Assembly (NCBI GenBank): GCA_900073065.1
Contig: FJOG01000024.1
Coordinates: 64,721 to 128,720, forward strand
Direction: 5' to 3'
Source: Phialocephala subalpina
Lineage: Eukaryota > Ascomycota > Leotiomycetes > Helotiales > Mollisiaceae
Length of the DNA stretch: 64,000 nt
The position numbers and the translations under genes were made by a program. Of the stretch, positions 46,501-58,573 are shown piece by piece (position 1 is the first letter of the stretch; every line of letters starts with the position of its first letter). The notes below the pieces were generated by a model. It saw only the letters and a program-made list of their open reading frames with translations, had not been told where the DNA came from and ran no database searches.

Positions 46501-47270
46501 AGCTATAATAATCAGCGCATGAGCGAAGATCTTTCCCGAGAGTCTTACCGAGTGTGGTCATTGTTGGCATAATGGCCATCGATCAGGACTGGAGGAAAAA
46601 CATCGACCAACGAGGGCAACTTGACGGCGTACATTCTGTAAGCGCCTGTAGGCGGTTAGATTGGATCGATTTGTGTATTTGAAAGTGTCCCATACCGTTG
46701 ATTGTACCTTGGGGACCAGCTTGACCTAGATTTGGGATCAGCGAAGTTCCTGCAATATTGCTTTTCACAAACCATTCTTGTAGCCCTTGGAAAAGAGGTA
46801 CATGATGTCTGTATTTGGGTCGATGATCGGCGTTCCTGTAATTCCCACTGTGTTCGGGATATCTCCGCAATTGGTATCAGACGATGCAAACGGGGGCAGA
46901 AGGGTTCGAGAAGTGATCGTTGCTCCAGTCAGTCCATCGAGTACACGAACGATATTCTGGTTCGAGACCACGATGACCTGTTCGTGTGATGCACCTGGTG
47001 GTGTATATACCAAGGGTTTGGCGTAGAAAATTTCCAGGTTATTGAAGGTCATCTTCCAAGCGGAAGTCAACGATGACCCCACCATTGCCGGGTCTATATT
47101 ATGATTTGGAAGATATCTGGATTGCGAAGGGTCCTGAAAATCGTGAGTATAAGAAGCACATTTGCTGAAGTATAGAGACTTACAGCATCTTGTATGGAAT
47201 CTGTCGAAGCAAAAGAGTGTACCAGGGCCGGCAACATAGCCAGCCCAATCAGCTTTCCCCACTTCATCAT
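43506..47270 (-). CDS. secreted beta-propeller protein with Ser-rich linker and WSC domain
   Basis: Exons: 47270-47184, 47133-46773, 46725-46696, 46645-46549, 46502-46327, 46270-46156, 46103-45772, 45721-45646, 45600-45444, then 45396 onward to 43506. Introns are 45-56 nt and all in phase. Domains in order: signal peptide (LIGLAMLPALVHSFA); a PQQ-type beta-propeller (~30-480, e.g. VIVVSNQNIVRVLDG, DGHVYIMDANNLGG, GIVWVADGSLGLVAF); two Ig-like ASH-type repeats (NVAFGSVSVDQ, MTVDFGAAVVGG); a long Ser-rich linker; and a C-terminal WSC domain (FTYQGCFRDL...CGGSRMFDLY). It is probably wall-anchored and carbohydrate-binding. One problem: after ATKYQRAV the sense changes frame near 45268. A 58-nt intron (45366-45309, weak gtggca donor) would give an intact 1087-residue ORF but would remove conserved propeller sequence, so a one-base indel is also possible. 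Confidence 0.8.
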
Positions 47271-48698
47271 TATTGGACAAGCTGCAATGCAAAGGAGCGA
47301 CGATTGACAGAGTTCTGAAGAGAGTGACTGCTCGAGACTTGAAGAACTGAAAGAGAGGAACAGAGCGATCTAAGTACGATAATGGAAAGTACACATCTAA
47401 TATTACCAAGGGGATGTCACTCTTGGTTCGGTGCTTGCACCAACCACTTGGTGGGGTCTCAGCCGCATCGATGGAGAGGAAATTGTACAACCACTGCATA
47501 TATCTTGGCAAGCCTTCAATACCACGAATGGCAAAAGGGACAAGAACCTTCAAGACCTCAAGGACTGGCAAGGAAGAATTCTTCTCTTTGCGAAACAAGC
47601 TTCTCATCGATCGCCAAGGGATGCTGCAGACAGCAGCACCAGAGATCTGCTGGCAGACCGGCAGACAGGAGCATCGCATCAACTTGAGCGGTTGATCCTT
47701 TATTCCAACAAAGTGTATTCTTTCATCGCATTGTTCATCAAGGCTGCTTCTCGAGTCCTTCGGTTCGAGGGACGAGAGTCACCCGCGTTCAGATACCTAT
47801 ATTACTTGCGCGTCTTGTCGATCGATTCGCTCGACGATAGTGACATCGTGTGGCGTCAAAAGGATCTTCAATTTTCCCGGAGCTAGCTCGAACGATTCCT
47901 GAGTGGGAGAAAGCTGAAGGTAAATCTCTCCTGAGCACAAATAGAATTGGAAGGCGGTGCTAAGTTAGGCTAGAGTCCGACGTGTATCGCGTAGCAGACA
48001 TTGAAGAAGAATGCGGTAGGACGAGACAATAGAAACGCAGCGGCGGCGACAACAATGGCCATCCAGAGTCGTACAGAAGTCTATCCGCGATCCTGTTGAT
48101 CCGAGGCTGGCGAGAGCTGAAAGAAGTCTAGATGAAGAGTGACATCGCGATATTCTCGCTACCGCCAAAAGGAAGCTGGCGCAGGGGCTCAATACCCGCA
48201 TATTGCGAGAAAAGACATCTGGATGCCAAGGAGTGTGGATGGACGAATGACCTGATTGTATTTGAGAGGAAGAAAGAAACAGAGACAGGAACGTCTATGG
48301 TTCAATTCAGCTTGAATGCCAAGCCGCAGCAAATATTTTAATCGCCGACCATGCACGTGATTCAAGTGATCCAAAGAGTATTCAAAGGAAGATGTATGTA
48401 CAAGTCGCTCTATCTCCTATCTTTGAATGATTCAGAGTCATTATAATATGTTCGTACTTTCATGCGTTGAGAGGATATTGAAGCATGGCGACTGTGCGAA
48501 CGAGTTAGTGAGTGACACGCTAAAACTTTTTGCGACAGCACCCTGAAAATCTCCTGAACATACATCCCAACTTTCCTCACGGAAGTCGACACATCTTGAC
48601 CGTTTAAGAAAGAAATATCACTGCCGGATTCTACTCCAAGTGGTGCGATACATATTGCAAGTCTATTTCGTGCCATGACTCCTTGAGCACCACGCCCC
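47271..48698. other. intergenic
   Basis: No supported gene. It holds the promoter of the WSC/propeller gene. A 151-codon plus-strand frame at 47431-47886 has no recognisable features. Confidence 0.45.
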
Positions 48699-51293
48699 CT
48701 AGAAATTCCTCCTCGCCCAATCCTTCCGCCATTGTGAATTCTGCATCATTTCTAATCCCTTATGCGAAATAGAAACTCTTAATCGTCGAGACTTGTACCT
48801 GATTAAGCTCAACAGGATGGCAAATCCTGTTCTCCATAACCCTGGTATGGTTTCCCTTGCAGTCACCCTTGGAATAAGCTGATCCAAAATCAGATCAAAA
48901 GCGCCTCCGCTTTCTTGCAAAAACTCTCCCCAGAACTTGGTCAAGTATCCCTTCTCGAAGATAATTGACACGGCATCTTTATTGATGTTGTAGCATTGTT
49001 GTGTCATGGGATGCATCTTGTCCTTGACCGGATTTTCCCATTTCTCCGCCTCGCTGTAGGAGGGAATTTAGCATTTTGCTAATCTCGGGTGAAGGAGATA
49101 CGTACCAGTCATCACTGGTATTTGAGTGACCCTGGGGAAGAGTTTGAATTCACGGGCCTCGGCGACCGAGTCCCCATTCGGGTGGTAGGCAAGCGCGGAT
49201 GAAGCCGCGGAGGCGAGGACATCTAAAACGCTTTCTCTATATCATCTATGTACCTACAGCTCTATTTCTATTCAACAACTCTCTAAATGGATCACCGAGC
49301 AATTTCCACACAACATCCACATCCGGCTGTTCTGGCAACTCGCCCATGACCTTCTTTGCGATGCTCTCACTATCCCACCATCCTTTCGCGCCGCCTTTCT
49401 TCTTCCCCTCCTCATCTTTGAACTGGATATCCTTTCCTCTCCGAATTCCGCCTTCAGGAGTCGCAGGAGTGATGAGCGTCTCGTCAAGAAGGCCGTGCCA
49501 GCGTGCGAGGTAGACTCCTGGTCCATACATGGTGGTGGATTTGTTGTCGAGGACTGATTGAGCGCGCTGCATTGAGAGTTTATTGAGCGAGGCGATGTAT
49601 TTGGCGTGTGCATCGAGTATGCCGAGGACGTCTGGTTGCTTGTCTTCGGGAAGAGATGAAAACATGGTCGTCAAGTGAGAGGTCATTGATCCAGCTGCTC
49701 CAGCTTCAGTGCCATCTTGTGCTTCCTTGTTTCTGAATTCCTTGATGGCTTCTTTGCAGTACTCTCTGAATGTCGATGATACATCGGGACAATTCTTGGC
49801 GACTTGATGCAAGAAACGCATGCAGGAAGGAAGATGAGTTCGGAACAAGGTGACGAAGTCCTCGACTGATGGAGCTTTGCCTCCTGTAGACTTGGGTTTA
49901 ACAGTCTTGATCATATCCTCCAGGAAGGCTTGAAAGTCACTCAAACCAGCACTGAGATCAACGCCATTGTGAACTGCTCGAATGAGCGGATCATAGACGG
50001 CAACCACATCGCGAATAGATTGCGTGAGGTTGTCGGGGTATTGGCGACAGAGAATTCGGATGAGCTCTTTCCTGTCTCGGATTGAGAGCTTTGCAGAATA
50101 AAACTCCAACGCTTGAGCGTGCTGGGCTTCCGAGAGAGGAGCTGACGGAGGGTATTGGGTGGTCTCGAAGATCACGTGTACGACCGACTTCGACTGCTCG
50201 ACGCTGATGGAGCGAACCTTCTCGTGTTCTTCACGACCAGCCTGAACATGTGTCTCGATTGCATCCAGATGCTCTCTACTGGGGCCATCTTTCGCTTTCT
50301 CGATTTTTGAAGCGATATCTTTAAAGTCTGAATTGTCCCAGGTCAAAACGGTGGAGACAATCCTACAAAACGTCAGCAGGCAAAACCTTGAATTCTGTTT
50401 GAATGAATGTACTGTTGAAGGAGATTCATCCCGTCGTCTGAGTTCTTGCTCAATCCTATCCAGTTGGTAAATGCCGTCACACTCAGCTTTGTCAGGATTA
50501 GTTTCAGCATCCCGTTGATCATGGTCGCTGCATTGCCGACTCGAAGCGTCTGTTTAATGGCCATGTATGGAACCAACTTGTTGACATTGCTGAGAAGCCG
50601 TAGAAGATACTGTCCATCAGGAGAAAGAACGAAGACATGATGCACAAACGAGGCGGCGCTAGTGGAAGTCAGTAGATGTCCACCGGTCACGTGAATCTCC
50701 CTCTGGTGGGACACTCACATCAGGAGAATGTGCTCAATAGCAGCTTGGACCAGAGGCGAAGTGTCCTCCAACTTGTCGGACTTTGCAATTCCATCATACA
50801 ACTCATCAATCAAGTCCCCATAGACAAGATCATGAGCAGCCCTGTCCCAAGCTCGTGCGAGATCCTCCGCCTTGGTATGGTCATACTGGGCTTCATTGTC
50901 CCCAGGTGCTACGGGGCATCCACCCAGACATCCTCTTGCAGCATTCTCAATCAGAACAGACGAGGCGGTCGAAAGGGTTTTCCTCGTTCCCATGGTCCCT
51001 TTGTCATAACTTTCCGACAATCCCGGCTGGCTGAGATTCTCAATCACATTCCCGAACTTCTCTTGCCAGAACTCCGGTGGCAAGGTGCTGATTCCGGGGA
51101 GCTTCACGACGAGTGAATTGAACATTGACTGCAACAACGGAGAAGATGACTCGACACCTTTGGAGAAGGGAGGTCCATAATTTCGGATCGCCGCGGGCCA
51201 TTTGAAGCCTTCGATCTCGGAGTAGATTTGATGATGGGTGAGGATGTCGAAGAGAGCGTGTGCTTGTTCTGGTGAGAGAGTAGGGGAAGACAT
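48699..51293 (-). CDS. PX-associated/DUF3818 protein without a PX domain
   Basis: Exons 51293-50719, 50658-50413 and 50362-~49254 join in phase. Residues 1-~140 are a PX-associated (PXB) domain: LSPEQAHALFDILTHHQIYSEIEGFKWP, with a short Cys-rich GCLGGCPVAPGD segment. Then comes a DUF3818-type helical region (VHHVFVLSPDGQYLLRLLSNV..., IVSTVLTWDNSDFKDI...). Fungal relatives carry this pair next to a PX phosphoinositide-binding domain and are likely membrane-trafficking factors; here no PX domain is visible. Downstream, DVLASAASSALAYHP (49222-49106) and KWENPVKDKMHPMTQQ... (to 48699) look like the C-terminus. The joins would need a 31-nt intron and an out-of-phase splice, so the 3' end is unresolved or damaged. 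Confidence 0.75.
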
Positions 51294-52218
51294 GATGTTT
51301 TCGTGTCGTCCTTGGGGACGCGGTTGGAGGATGAATGTTCTTCGCCTTCACATTTTCTGCGCATCCTGTGAGTAATATATCTTTGATGCGTGAGTGAGGC
51401 TGAAGCATGCGTGAATTTGATGCTGCACAATGACATGTGGCCGCCTAGACTATGGGATATTTATATCCTCGCATGGACTTCTTATTTTCCTTGGCGCTGG
51501 CCAGCAGCAGAAGGAACGAAAGTAAACATCGATTCGTGATTGCTGGTGCAGAGGTAGGAGGTAGGAGGTAGGAGGTCACGATTACGGAAAGGAAGGCGAG
51601 AGATGCGAGATGCGCGTCATCTGTTTCATCGATAACAAGCATGGATCAGAAACTCACCTATTGGCCGATCAATCGCAAGACCATCGTTATTGCTCGCAAA
51701 GAGATATAAAATGTAATAATTATAATATCAAGGGCAAATGTCTCGGATGTGGCCTCGAAAGAGATGCTCGTTCGCCAAGGATTCTACGTCATCAGTCAGA
51801 GATTGGTGTACTGTACAAAAGTATTCTCGGCTTTCACGTGACACCTCTAGCTCTCTGGCTGAATCTTCTTTCGAGAGTATTCTCCTCCCTCTTTCTGCGT
51901 CGTCTACATCAAGCCTCGCCTCACGCCTGGACGAGGTGCATGCGTTATTCTACCTCGATCTTCCCTTATCAATTCCTGATGGCTGAGCCATCTTTCTGTT
52001 CCCAGTGTCTTGTGTGGCCTTGAATAATGCCGACCCGCAAACAGAGACATACCAAGGTTTGGTCCCATCAACATCGTGGATTTAAGTATCTGATTATTCC
52101 CTTTCAGTGCGGCCACCAACATCCCTAACGTTCTCCCTGCAGCCGTCTCGGGATAGACTGCACATGGCCAAACTCGAAGCCGCTCCACAAGTCAGCCTGT
52201 TCTTCAGGCCTCGAAGAA
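51294..52218. other. intergenic with 7-bp microsatellite
   Basis: 51551-51576 is a tandem gaggtag repeat (3.7 units) in the 5' flank of the PX-associated gene. No gene is supported in the rest. Confidence 0.5.
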
Positions 52219-52563
52219 GTGAGCACGCCAGCCCTGACCACCACATTCGACAACAAATCGAGGAGTTTGAACGGCAACAGCGCAACAGCAGAAGACTTAG
52301 CCATCGATGACCTGAAGCTCCTCTACCGCTTCACAATAAAAACATGCGCCGCACTCGATTCCGTTGTCTCGCCGCAGCATATTTGGTATGACTCTATCAT
52401 TCAGATCGAGTTTCAGCACCTGTTTCTCCTCCGGGGAATTCTTATCATTCCTGCACTCTACCTCGCAAATTTTGTCGTTCGAGCATCGAACCAGTACAAT
52501 CGTGTACTTCTGGAATTCCGGTGTGTTCTCCGCAATAAGCTGTGGGGTGCATTGATAGAGTGA
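52219..52563 (+). pseudogene. fragment of a fungal-specific transcription factor
   Basis: Residues such as LAIDDLKLLYRFTIKTCAALDS, HIWYDSIIQI and LFLLRGILIIPALYLANF match the regulatory middle region of Zn2Cys6 (Upc2-like) transcription factors, where DL.Ll..y...t...L and H.fLl.giLa.aAlhLA are conserved. No Zn2Cys6 DNA-binding domain is found upstream, and near the end the family sense seems to shift frame (SFEHRTS in the next frame). The fragment stops at 52563, immediately before the fold-back element. It is best read as a truncated relic. Confidence 0.5.
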
Positions 52564-52565
52564 GT

Positions 52566-53086
52566 AATTGCCCAACCCAACCTTGCCCCTCCTAAGCCTT
52601 GTTGGACCTTGCTCTGCCTAGGAAGGGTAGGTTTTAAAGTATTGAGCCATGGTCCGAGCTTTCCTCTCCCAAATACTTGATTTTGGCAGGGAAATCACGT
52701 GCATGGCTCATTACTTTAAAACCTACCCTTCGTAACCTGAGATTCTTGAAGGTCTTCCTTCCTTTGCCTAGCCTAAGGAACTTAAGCTGCCTTGCCTACT
52801 GTGGTCCAAGGATACTGTGGTATCCTAAAGGGGAGGCAGGCGAAGGAGCTAAACCTTGGCTAAACCCTTGTCTCGAATAATGTCCGAAATTCCCGGGGTT
52901 TTTGTGCAAAATACACAAGTTATACATAGCCTTCTCCGCCTTCTTGCGCCTCTCCTAAACTCTGTGACAGCCTTGCCTTGCCTTGCCTCGCCTCAGGTTT
53001 CATGAAGCACTCCTTCCTTTGCCGAACCTGGAAATCCCAGCTGCCTTGCCTAGCCTGAGCTCTTGGCTGGGCAAGGCTGGGCAATT
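52566..53086. mobile_element. fold-back/MITE-like element
   Basis: The ends are imperfect inverted repeats: aattgcccaacc...ccttgccc at 52566-52588, and the complement of aattgcccagccttgccc at 53069-53086. Inside, 52622-52651 and 52702-52731 are a 30-bp inverted repeat with one mismatch around a 50-bp loop. Words ccttcctttgcc and gctgccttgcc recur as direct repeats near 52757/52783 and 53012/53040. There is no coding capacity. A target-site duplication could not be fixed by eye. Confidence 0.55.
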
Positions 53087-54067
53087 GAAAACTCTGAATT
53101 GAAGTCATCCCGAATGTCCAGCATAGCATCTAGGATCTGAGAAGGCTCCGTAAGAATGCAAAAGCGTTACCGGACGGGAATGGACGATTCGGTTACTTTG
53201 GAGAATGACCTCGAGTTGATTATTACTAAAAGAGAATGAACGAGCAAGTGAGTGGGTGGGTGTTCACCTGCCGGGCGGCTGCGGCAGAGCATTATAGCGT
53301 CAAGAGACAGTCCGCAAAAGGGGCCGGCACTGTGCGACCTTCTTTGGCAGCATTCTTTCTCGTCGCGTCCACCTCTTTACTCATCGGTTCCATCGTCCCT
53401 ATCGTGTTCATCGTACTCGCTAAATTCCACCTTTTCCTAATTCGCGTACCCCACATCACAGCAGCGCGGGGTACTTCGAGCAGGGCTCCTAAAGTAGGAA
53501 GGCCATATTTGTCCGAACTTCGAAGTACAGTGCAAGGGCCTTTTTTCTTTGCTTGCGTCCATTATCCACACGCTCATGAGATGAATACCCCCGTACAGGC
53601 CGTAACAATCTGAGGTTTTGTGTCTGAGCTTCTCGGATTCTTCTAGACCAAATCTAGTAATAACCAGGAGATTCTCAAGGTTTCATTGGGTGAGGTGCCC
53701 TGTTCTCATAGAATATTCGGGAGGTGCACAGACAGAAAACCTCGGATTTTTTGGGCCTGTACGAAAGTACTGTGTATGTCCACCTTATTCTCGGTATGGG
53801 GTCCAGATCAAGGCTACCTTGCATGCGAGTTGTCACCTAACTTGGTAAGGATATCGATCTTGTCTTAGCCATGATTAACCGCTATTAGGAAGCCTAGCAC
53901 GACCGACACCCCCGCCTCTTGCTCTCCCGAGAAACCGAAAGTCAATGCTTTCCTCCATCTCCACCAGTATAATTATCACTCCATGGACACTAGAATAGCC
54001 TTCTTGTAGAAGAATCGAGTAAAAATTTCAAATCATCTGCCAAGTTTTGTACGTCTCGGCTCTGACC
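53087..54067. other. intergenic, promoter of GH106-like gene
   Basis: No supported gene. A 125-codon plus-strand frame at 53236-53613 has a hydrophobic middle but no recognised family. Confidence 0.4.
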
Positions 54068-57000
54068 ATGTCATCTTCACTTTTATATTTGATTTTTTTG
54101 TTGTTGTCATCTCCTATACTCAATGCAAACTTTACTGGGTCACTCCTGCAGGGCTTCGAAAATCCCAGTGCTCAATACCGACCCAAATTCAGGTATTGGT
54201 GAGTACCACCAATTCCCTCACGATCTTCACCTAGCTGTTCTGATAAATTCCAGGCTTCCTGATGCCAGTGTTCCTTCAGGTGTCCTACGTCAAGATATCG
54301 CCAGCATTGCCTCAGTTGGAGGCGGCGGCCTCGAATTCCTACCATTCTACCTGTACGGAGACGTGGTGGGTGCTGCAACTCCACCCACTGATTGGAACAC
54401 TTACGGATTCGGCACTCCAGCTTTCCGAGACTTATTTCAAGTTGCATTAGAAGCTGCGAAAGACAATAAACTACTTTTCGATTTCGCAGTGGGCGCCAAC
54501 CAAGGCCAAGGTGTCCCGTCCGCCCCTGGAACTCCAGGCTTAGCTATGGAGCTGAGATATGGACATGATACGATAATGGGAGGGGAACACTTCAATGGAA
54601 CAATCCCAAAAGCAGCGGATTTTTGGTTCCTCTCTGGGTTCATGGGGGAGCTCGAACCGTTCGGGGAAGACAAACTCGTAGCTGTTCTTGCTGGTCAGAT
54701 CATCTCTCGTGAGTTGTCATTCTCTGAGGTTCTTTGCTTTGTATTTTCACTGAAAATGAAACAGGAGATGTGGTAAATTTCACGATTGCCGCGGGCTCTT
54801 ACTCGGCTTTCCCTATCCTCGAGACAGTGCTCAAGGAATCAAGTATCATTGACCTCACGTCCGAAGTTACGAATGGATTCCTTGGCTGGACGCCGCCGAC
54901 GGACAGTAATTACACTCTAATAGCATTTTACGAACGATACACCAATCAAAGGTCCTGTATCGGCGGTGTGAATGCGACCGATTTTATTGGAAATGGGTCT
55001 TGGACAGTAGACCATTTCAGTGCTGCTGGTTCGAAGAGAACAACTGATTTCCTGGATCAACATGTCATCTACGATGAAGTAAAAGATCTGCTCGAAGAGG
55101 TTGGAGAATATTGTTTGTTTCCCAGGGTTGAATATGAAGTCCTATCTAACAGTGCTTAGCTTGGGAAGATAGTATGGAGCAACAAGCTGCGTTGTTCTGG
55201 ACTCCCGGGTTCTTACAGAGGTTTGAGGCCGCTCGTGGATACAGTGCCATCCCGTACTTGCCTTTATTCTTTGACGTCAGCAACCAGTGGGGCCAGGAGT
55301 TACCTGCATACAACGAGACATGGGTGTACGGAGAGTATAATCAGGACGGAAAGAGTGTGCATCTCGGAGACTACCAGACTACATTAAATGAGGGCTACCA
55401 GGAGTATCTACAACACTTCACTGAGTGGGCAACATCGATCGGCGTGAAACACTCTTGCCAACCTGCATATAACCTTCCTCTCAATATGGTGAGTGGACTC
55501 GAACAATAATTGGCAGATACTTGCCGTCCTAATTCACCCTCTTCTTAGCTCGCCGATGTTCCAGTCCCCGATATCCCAGAACTTGAATCCCTGGGCTTCA
55601 AGGACGACATCGACCTCTATCGCCAATTCGTCGGCCCAGCCCAGCTTCAACAACGGAACATAATCTCAAGCGAAGTCGGAGCAGTCATGTCAGGATCATA
55701 CTTCCAAACTGTACCAGCTCTTCTAAGACTTTTCAAAACTTCCTTCGCTGCGGGGGTTAATATGATGGTCATTCACGGGTTTTCGTACACAGGAGAGTAT
55801 CCAGGCACAACGTGGCCGGGATATGCTACTTTTGGCTACCTTTTCACCGAGCAGTGGGACGACAAACAACCTGCTTGGAGGCATTTGAAGGATTCGCTAG
55901 ATTATACGGCCCGGTGCCAGATGGTGTTGCAAACTGGCGTCCCACGGGTAGATTTGGCGTTTTATCTTTTCGAGGATCCGTGGCTGGCGAAGGATGCTTA
56001 CTTATCCGATAATCTCAACGCACTTGGTAAGGCTCTTCGAAACGAGATCTAAGATAATACATTCTGATTTTCAAAGGCTATACATACGAGTACTTGACTG
56101 CCGATAATTTACTATCACCTGAGGCCCATGTTGAGTCAGGAATTCTGGCCCCTAATGGCCCAGCTTACAAAGCCCTCATATTTTCCAACCAGACTCAGAT
56201 TTCACCCGACGCAGTGGAGAAGTTGCAGGAATTTGCTCTCAACGGCTTGCCAATTCTCTTCATTGGAGGCCTTCCAACGAATGGGATTGGTACTGACGGA
56301 AACCTATCCTCTATCTCCAAGAGTTTGACATCTCTCTTAGCGACGTACTCTCAGGTGCAAATACTCAGCGACAGTAGCTTGATACCAGCTCATCTACACA
56401 GCTTAGGCCTCAATCCTCGAGCCTCGTATGGAAATGCAGTTTCAGGGGTATATACACAGTGGAGGTCAGACGTCAGTACTGGGCTGGAGATGATGTTTAT
56501 CTTTAATCAAGGACCAGATCAGCTAGTGACATTCAATTTCGACGAAGGCATCAACTCGACACCCTACTTTCTCAACGCCTGGACCGGCAATATCACTTCC
56601 CTGGTGATGTATAATGTCACCGAAGCTTACATCTCGACAACAATCGATTTGAAGGCAAACCAGACGAAGATCATTGCGTTCCAGAGTTCTTCAGATAGGC
56701 CAACTCATGTTATTTCAACCACTGGAGACATTTCCGGATTTTCCATAAATGAGGAGGCTGGGATCTATGTCCTTGCATCAGGACCTGGAATAGTGAATCT
56801 CTCGGACGGACAAGAAATGTCCATCGACGCGCAGCCAATACCATCAATAAACATCGGCAACTGGTCGCTTGTCATGCTATCCTACCATCCCTCATCCAAT
56901 GTCTCCAGCACTGCAAACGAGATCAGTACTATAGATGTCGGAACCTTGGACATCTTAAAATCCTGGATCGAGATTCCAGGGTTAGAGCAAGTCAGCGGGA

Positions 57001-57368
57001 TCGGGATATACACCTCATCATTCAACTTTCCTCACTCCACATCAGAAGTTGCTGCAATCATCAGCTTTGGACCTATTTTGAACACGATACGTGTCTGGGT
57101 TAATGATCAACTACTTTCGCCGGTTGACCTCGCAGATTCGAGAGCAGATGTAACGCAATATGTGGGGCAAGGGTTGAATACTATTCGTGTGGAAGTTTCA
57201 TCTACTTTGTTTAATGCTGTGAAAGCAAGGGTAAATAGTACGATGACGGCATACATCCCCCTGGCGCTTACAAACGCTCCCTTTTATGAGGATAATGATT
57301 ATATGCCCTTTGGGCTTTTGGGACCTGTGGTGGTGACATTAATGACACGGATCAAGCTGCCTGCTTAA
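54068..57368 (+). CDS. secreted GH106-like glycosidase (putative alpha-L-rhamnosidase)
   Basis: Exons 54068-54198, 54254-54708, 54765-55112, 55160-55488, 55549-56026 and 56077-57368, with introns of 47-60 nt all in phase, give 1010 residues. A signal peptide (LLYLIFLLLSSPILNA) indicates secretion. The front part has the family's PKFRYWLPDASV opening, VGGGGLEFLPFYLYGD and FAVGANQGQGVP. The middle holds HVIYDEVKDLLEEV, WEDSMEQQAALFWTPGF and SSEVGAVMSGSY, rich in acidic residues expected at the active site. The C-terminus is a beta-rich sugar-binding-like region (NTIRVWVNDQLL). Many N-glycosylation sequons are present. GH106 assignment is by overall resemblance; the exact substrate (for example pectic rhamnose) is inferred. 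Confidence 0.8.
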
Positions 57369-58150
57369 GCCGTAAGCCAGAGAGATGTTGGCGAAGGTTT
57401 ATTCGTTATGGGGGTGTATTGGGATCAGACTTACAGTTAAGGATTAGTATACTTTGTGGGGTCCAGCTCATTTTCAGATATAATGAACATGGTAGCCATG
57501 GAAGGGACTATAATGTACCTTATGCACCTCACTCGTCCACGCATCCTCGCGAGTCTAAGAATATAATTCCTAGAACTCTCTCTTTCCCTGAGGGGTGTAA
57601 GAGTCTCCTGTCGAGCCGGAAAGGGTGGCGTAAAGTTGCTTGTGAGTTTCGGAAGGTTGCTTGAACAAGGTTGCAAATCATCTTCTATTTTGAATTCACA
57701 TATATTACTAGTCATTCAGAAAATCAAGTTGACCATGAATCATTCACGCCATTCCATAGACGTATAAAGCGTATCTCGAGAGTAAACCTATGTTTGAATC
57801 ACTCTCTTAGTAGTTACTGCAAAGCCATTGAATCACGCACGTATCAAGAATTACTCATATCTAGTTTTGGCTACTATAAATATTTCGATTTCACTTGCAA
57901 TATAAAACCTTCTCCTCATCGCATACAAGTCGGCAATTATCAAGCTAACGAAATCGAACAAAATTCAGGAACGCAAGGTCGACCTTCAAGTTTTGTCGCG
58001 AAAGTCAATCATACACATAGCTCTTACTTCTGAGTACAAGCGACATAGATACCAACGACCACAATCACAAAGACCCAGGCAAGCTTTCGATAAGAACGCA
58101 TAAGCAAAGTCTTCTCACACAAATACAAAACACAAAAAATCACATTCATT
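57369..58150. other. intergenic with TATA box for the next gene
   Basis: No supported gene. A tataaata box at 57875-57882 precedes an A/C-rich leader for the small gene at 58151; the ~270 bp distance suggests a long or spliced leader. Confidence 0.45.
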
Positions 58151-58573
58151 ATGTCTGGTCCAGCTTCTGGAGCAGCCGGAAACCATTACCAATGCAGGTG
58201 TGATAATGTGTATCTTCAAGGTACACAACAGAGTGTATGTTTCGCCAAGCCACGCGTCGAGGTCTCGGAATTTACTTGCTTGAAGTGGGGAAAGAAGTCT
58301 AATGATTACTGCGAGTCATGCAGTGTAAGTATATCACTTATTAAGTTGAAATTTGAAACTCGCATCAGTTCTCTAGCGAGTAGTAACTGATGCTTCTTGT
58401 TCCAGGCTGCTGGCTGTTGTAGCAGTGAGGAGGCGCGGCGTAGAGAGGAGCGTAAACTCAAAATCCAAAGTGATGCACAATTAGCCTATGACTACGCAAT
58501 TGTGTGCAAGAAATCTCAAGAAGAAGCCAAGGAAGCAGCTAGGGAAGTTTACCGACGAAATCCTTTTCCATAG
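58151..58573 (+). CDS. small Cys-rich protein with charged helical tail
   Basis: Exons 58151-58324 and 58406-58573 (gtaagt donor, 81-nt intron, phase 0) give 113 residues. The N-terminal half has six Cys, ending YCESCSAAGCC across the splice. The C-terminal half is a strongly charged predicted helix (SEEARRREERKLKIQ, KKSQEEAKEAAREVYRR). There is no signal peptide, so it is probably intracellular. I do not recognise the family. The Cys pattern could bind zinc or act in redox. It faces a CYSTM gene 800 bp away on the opposite strand. Confidence 0.65.

Noticed and set aside
47431..47886. 151-codon plus-strand frame
   Set aside because: Overlaps the upstream region of the WSC/propeller gene; no recognised features or conserved start.
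53236..53613. 125-codon plus-strand frame with a hydrophobic stretch
   Set aside because: One hydrophobic segment only; low-complexity surroundings and no family match.
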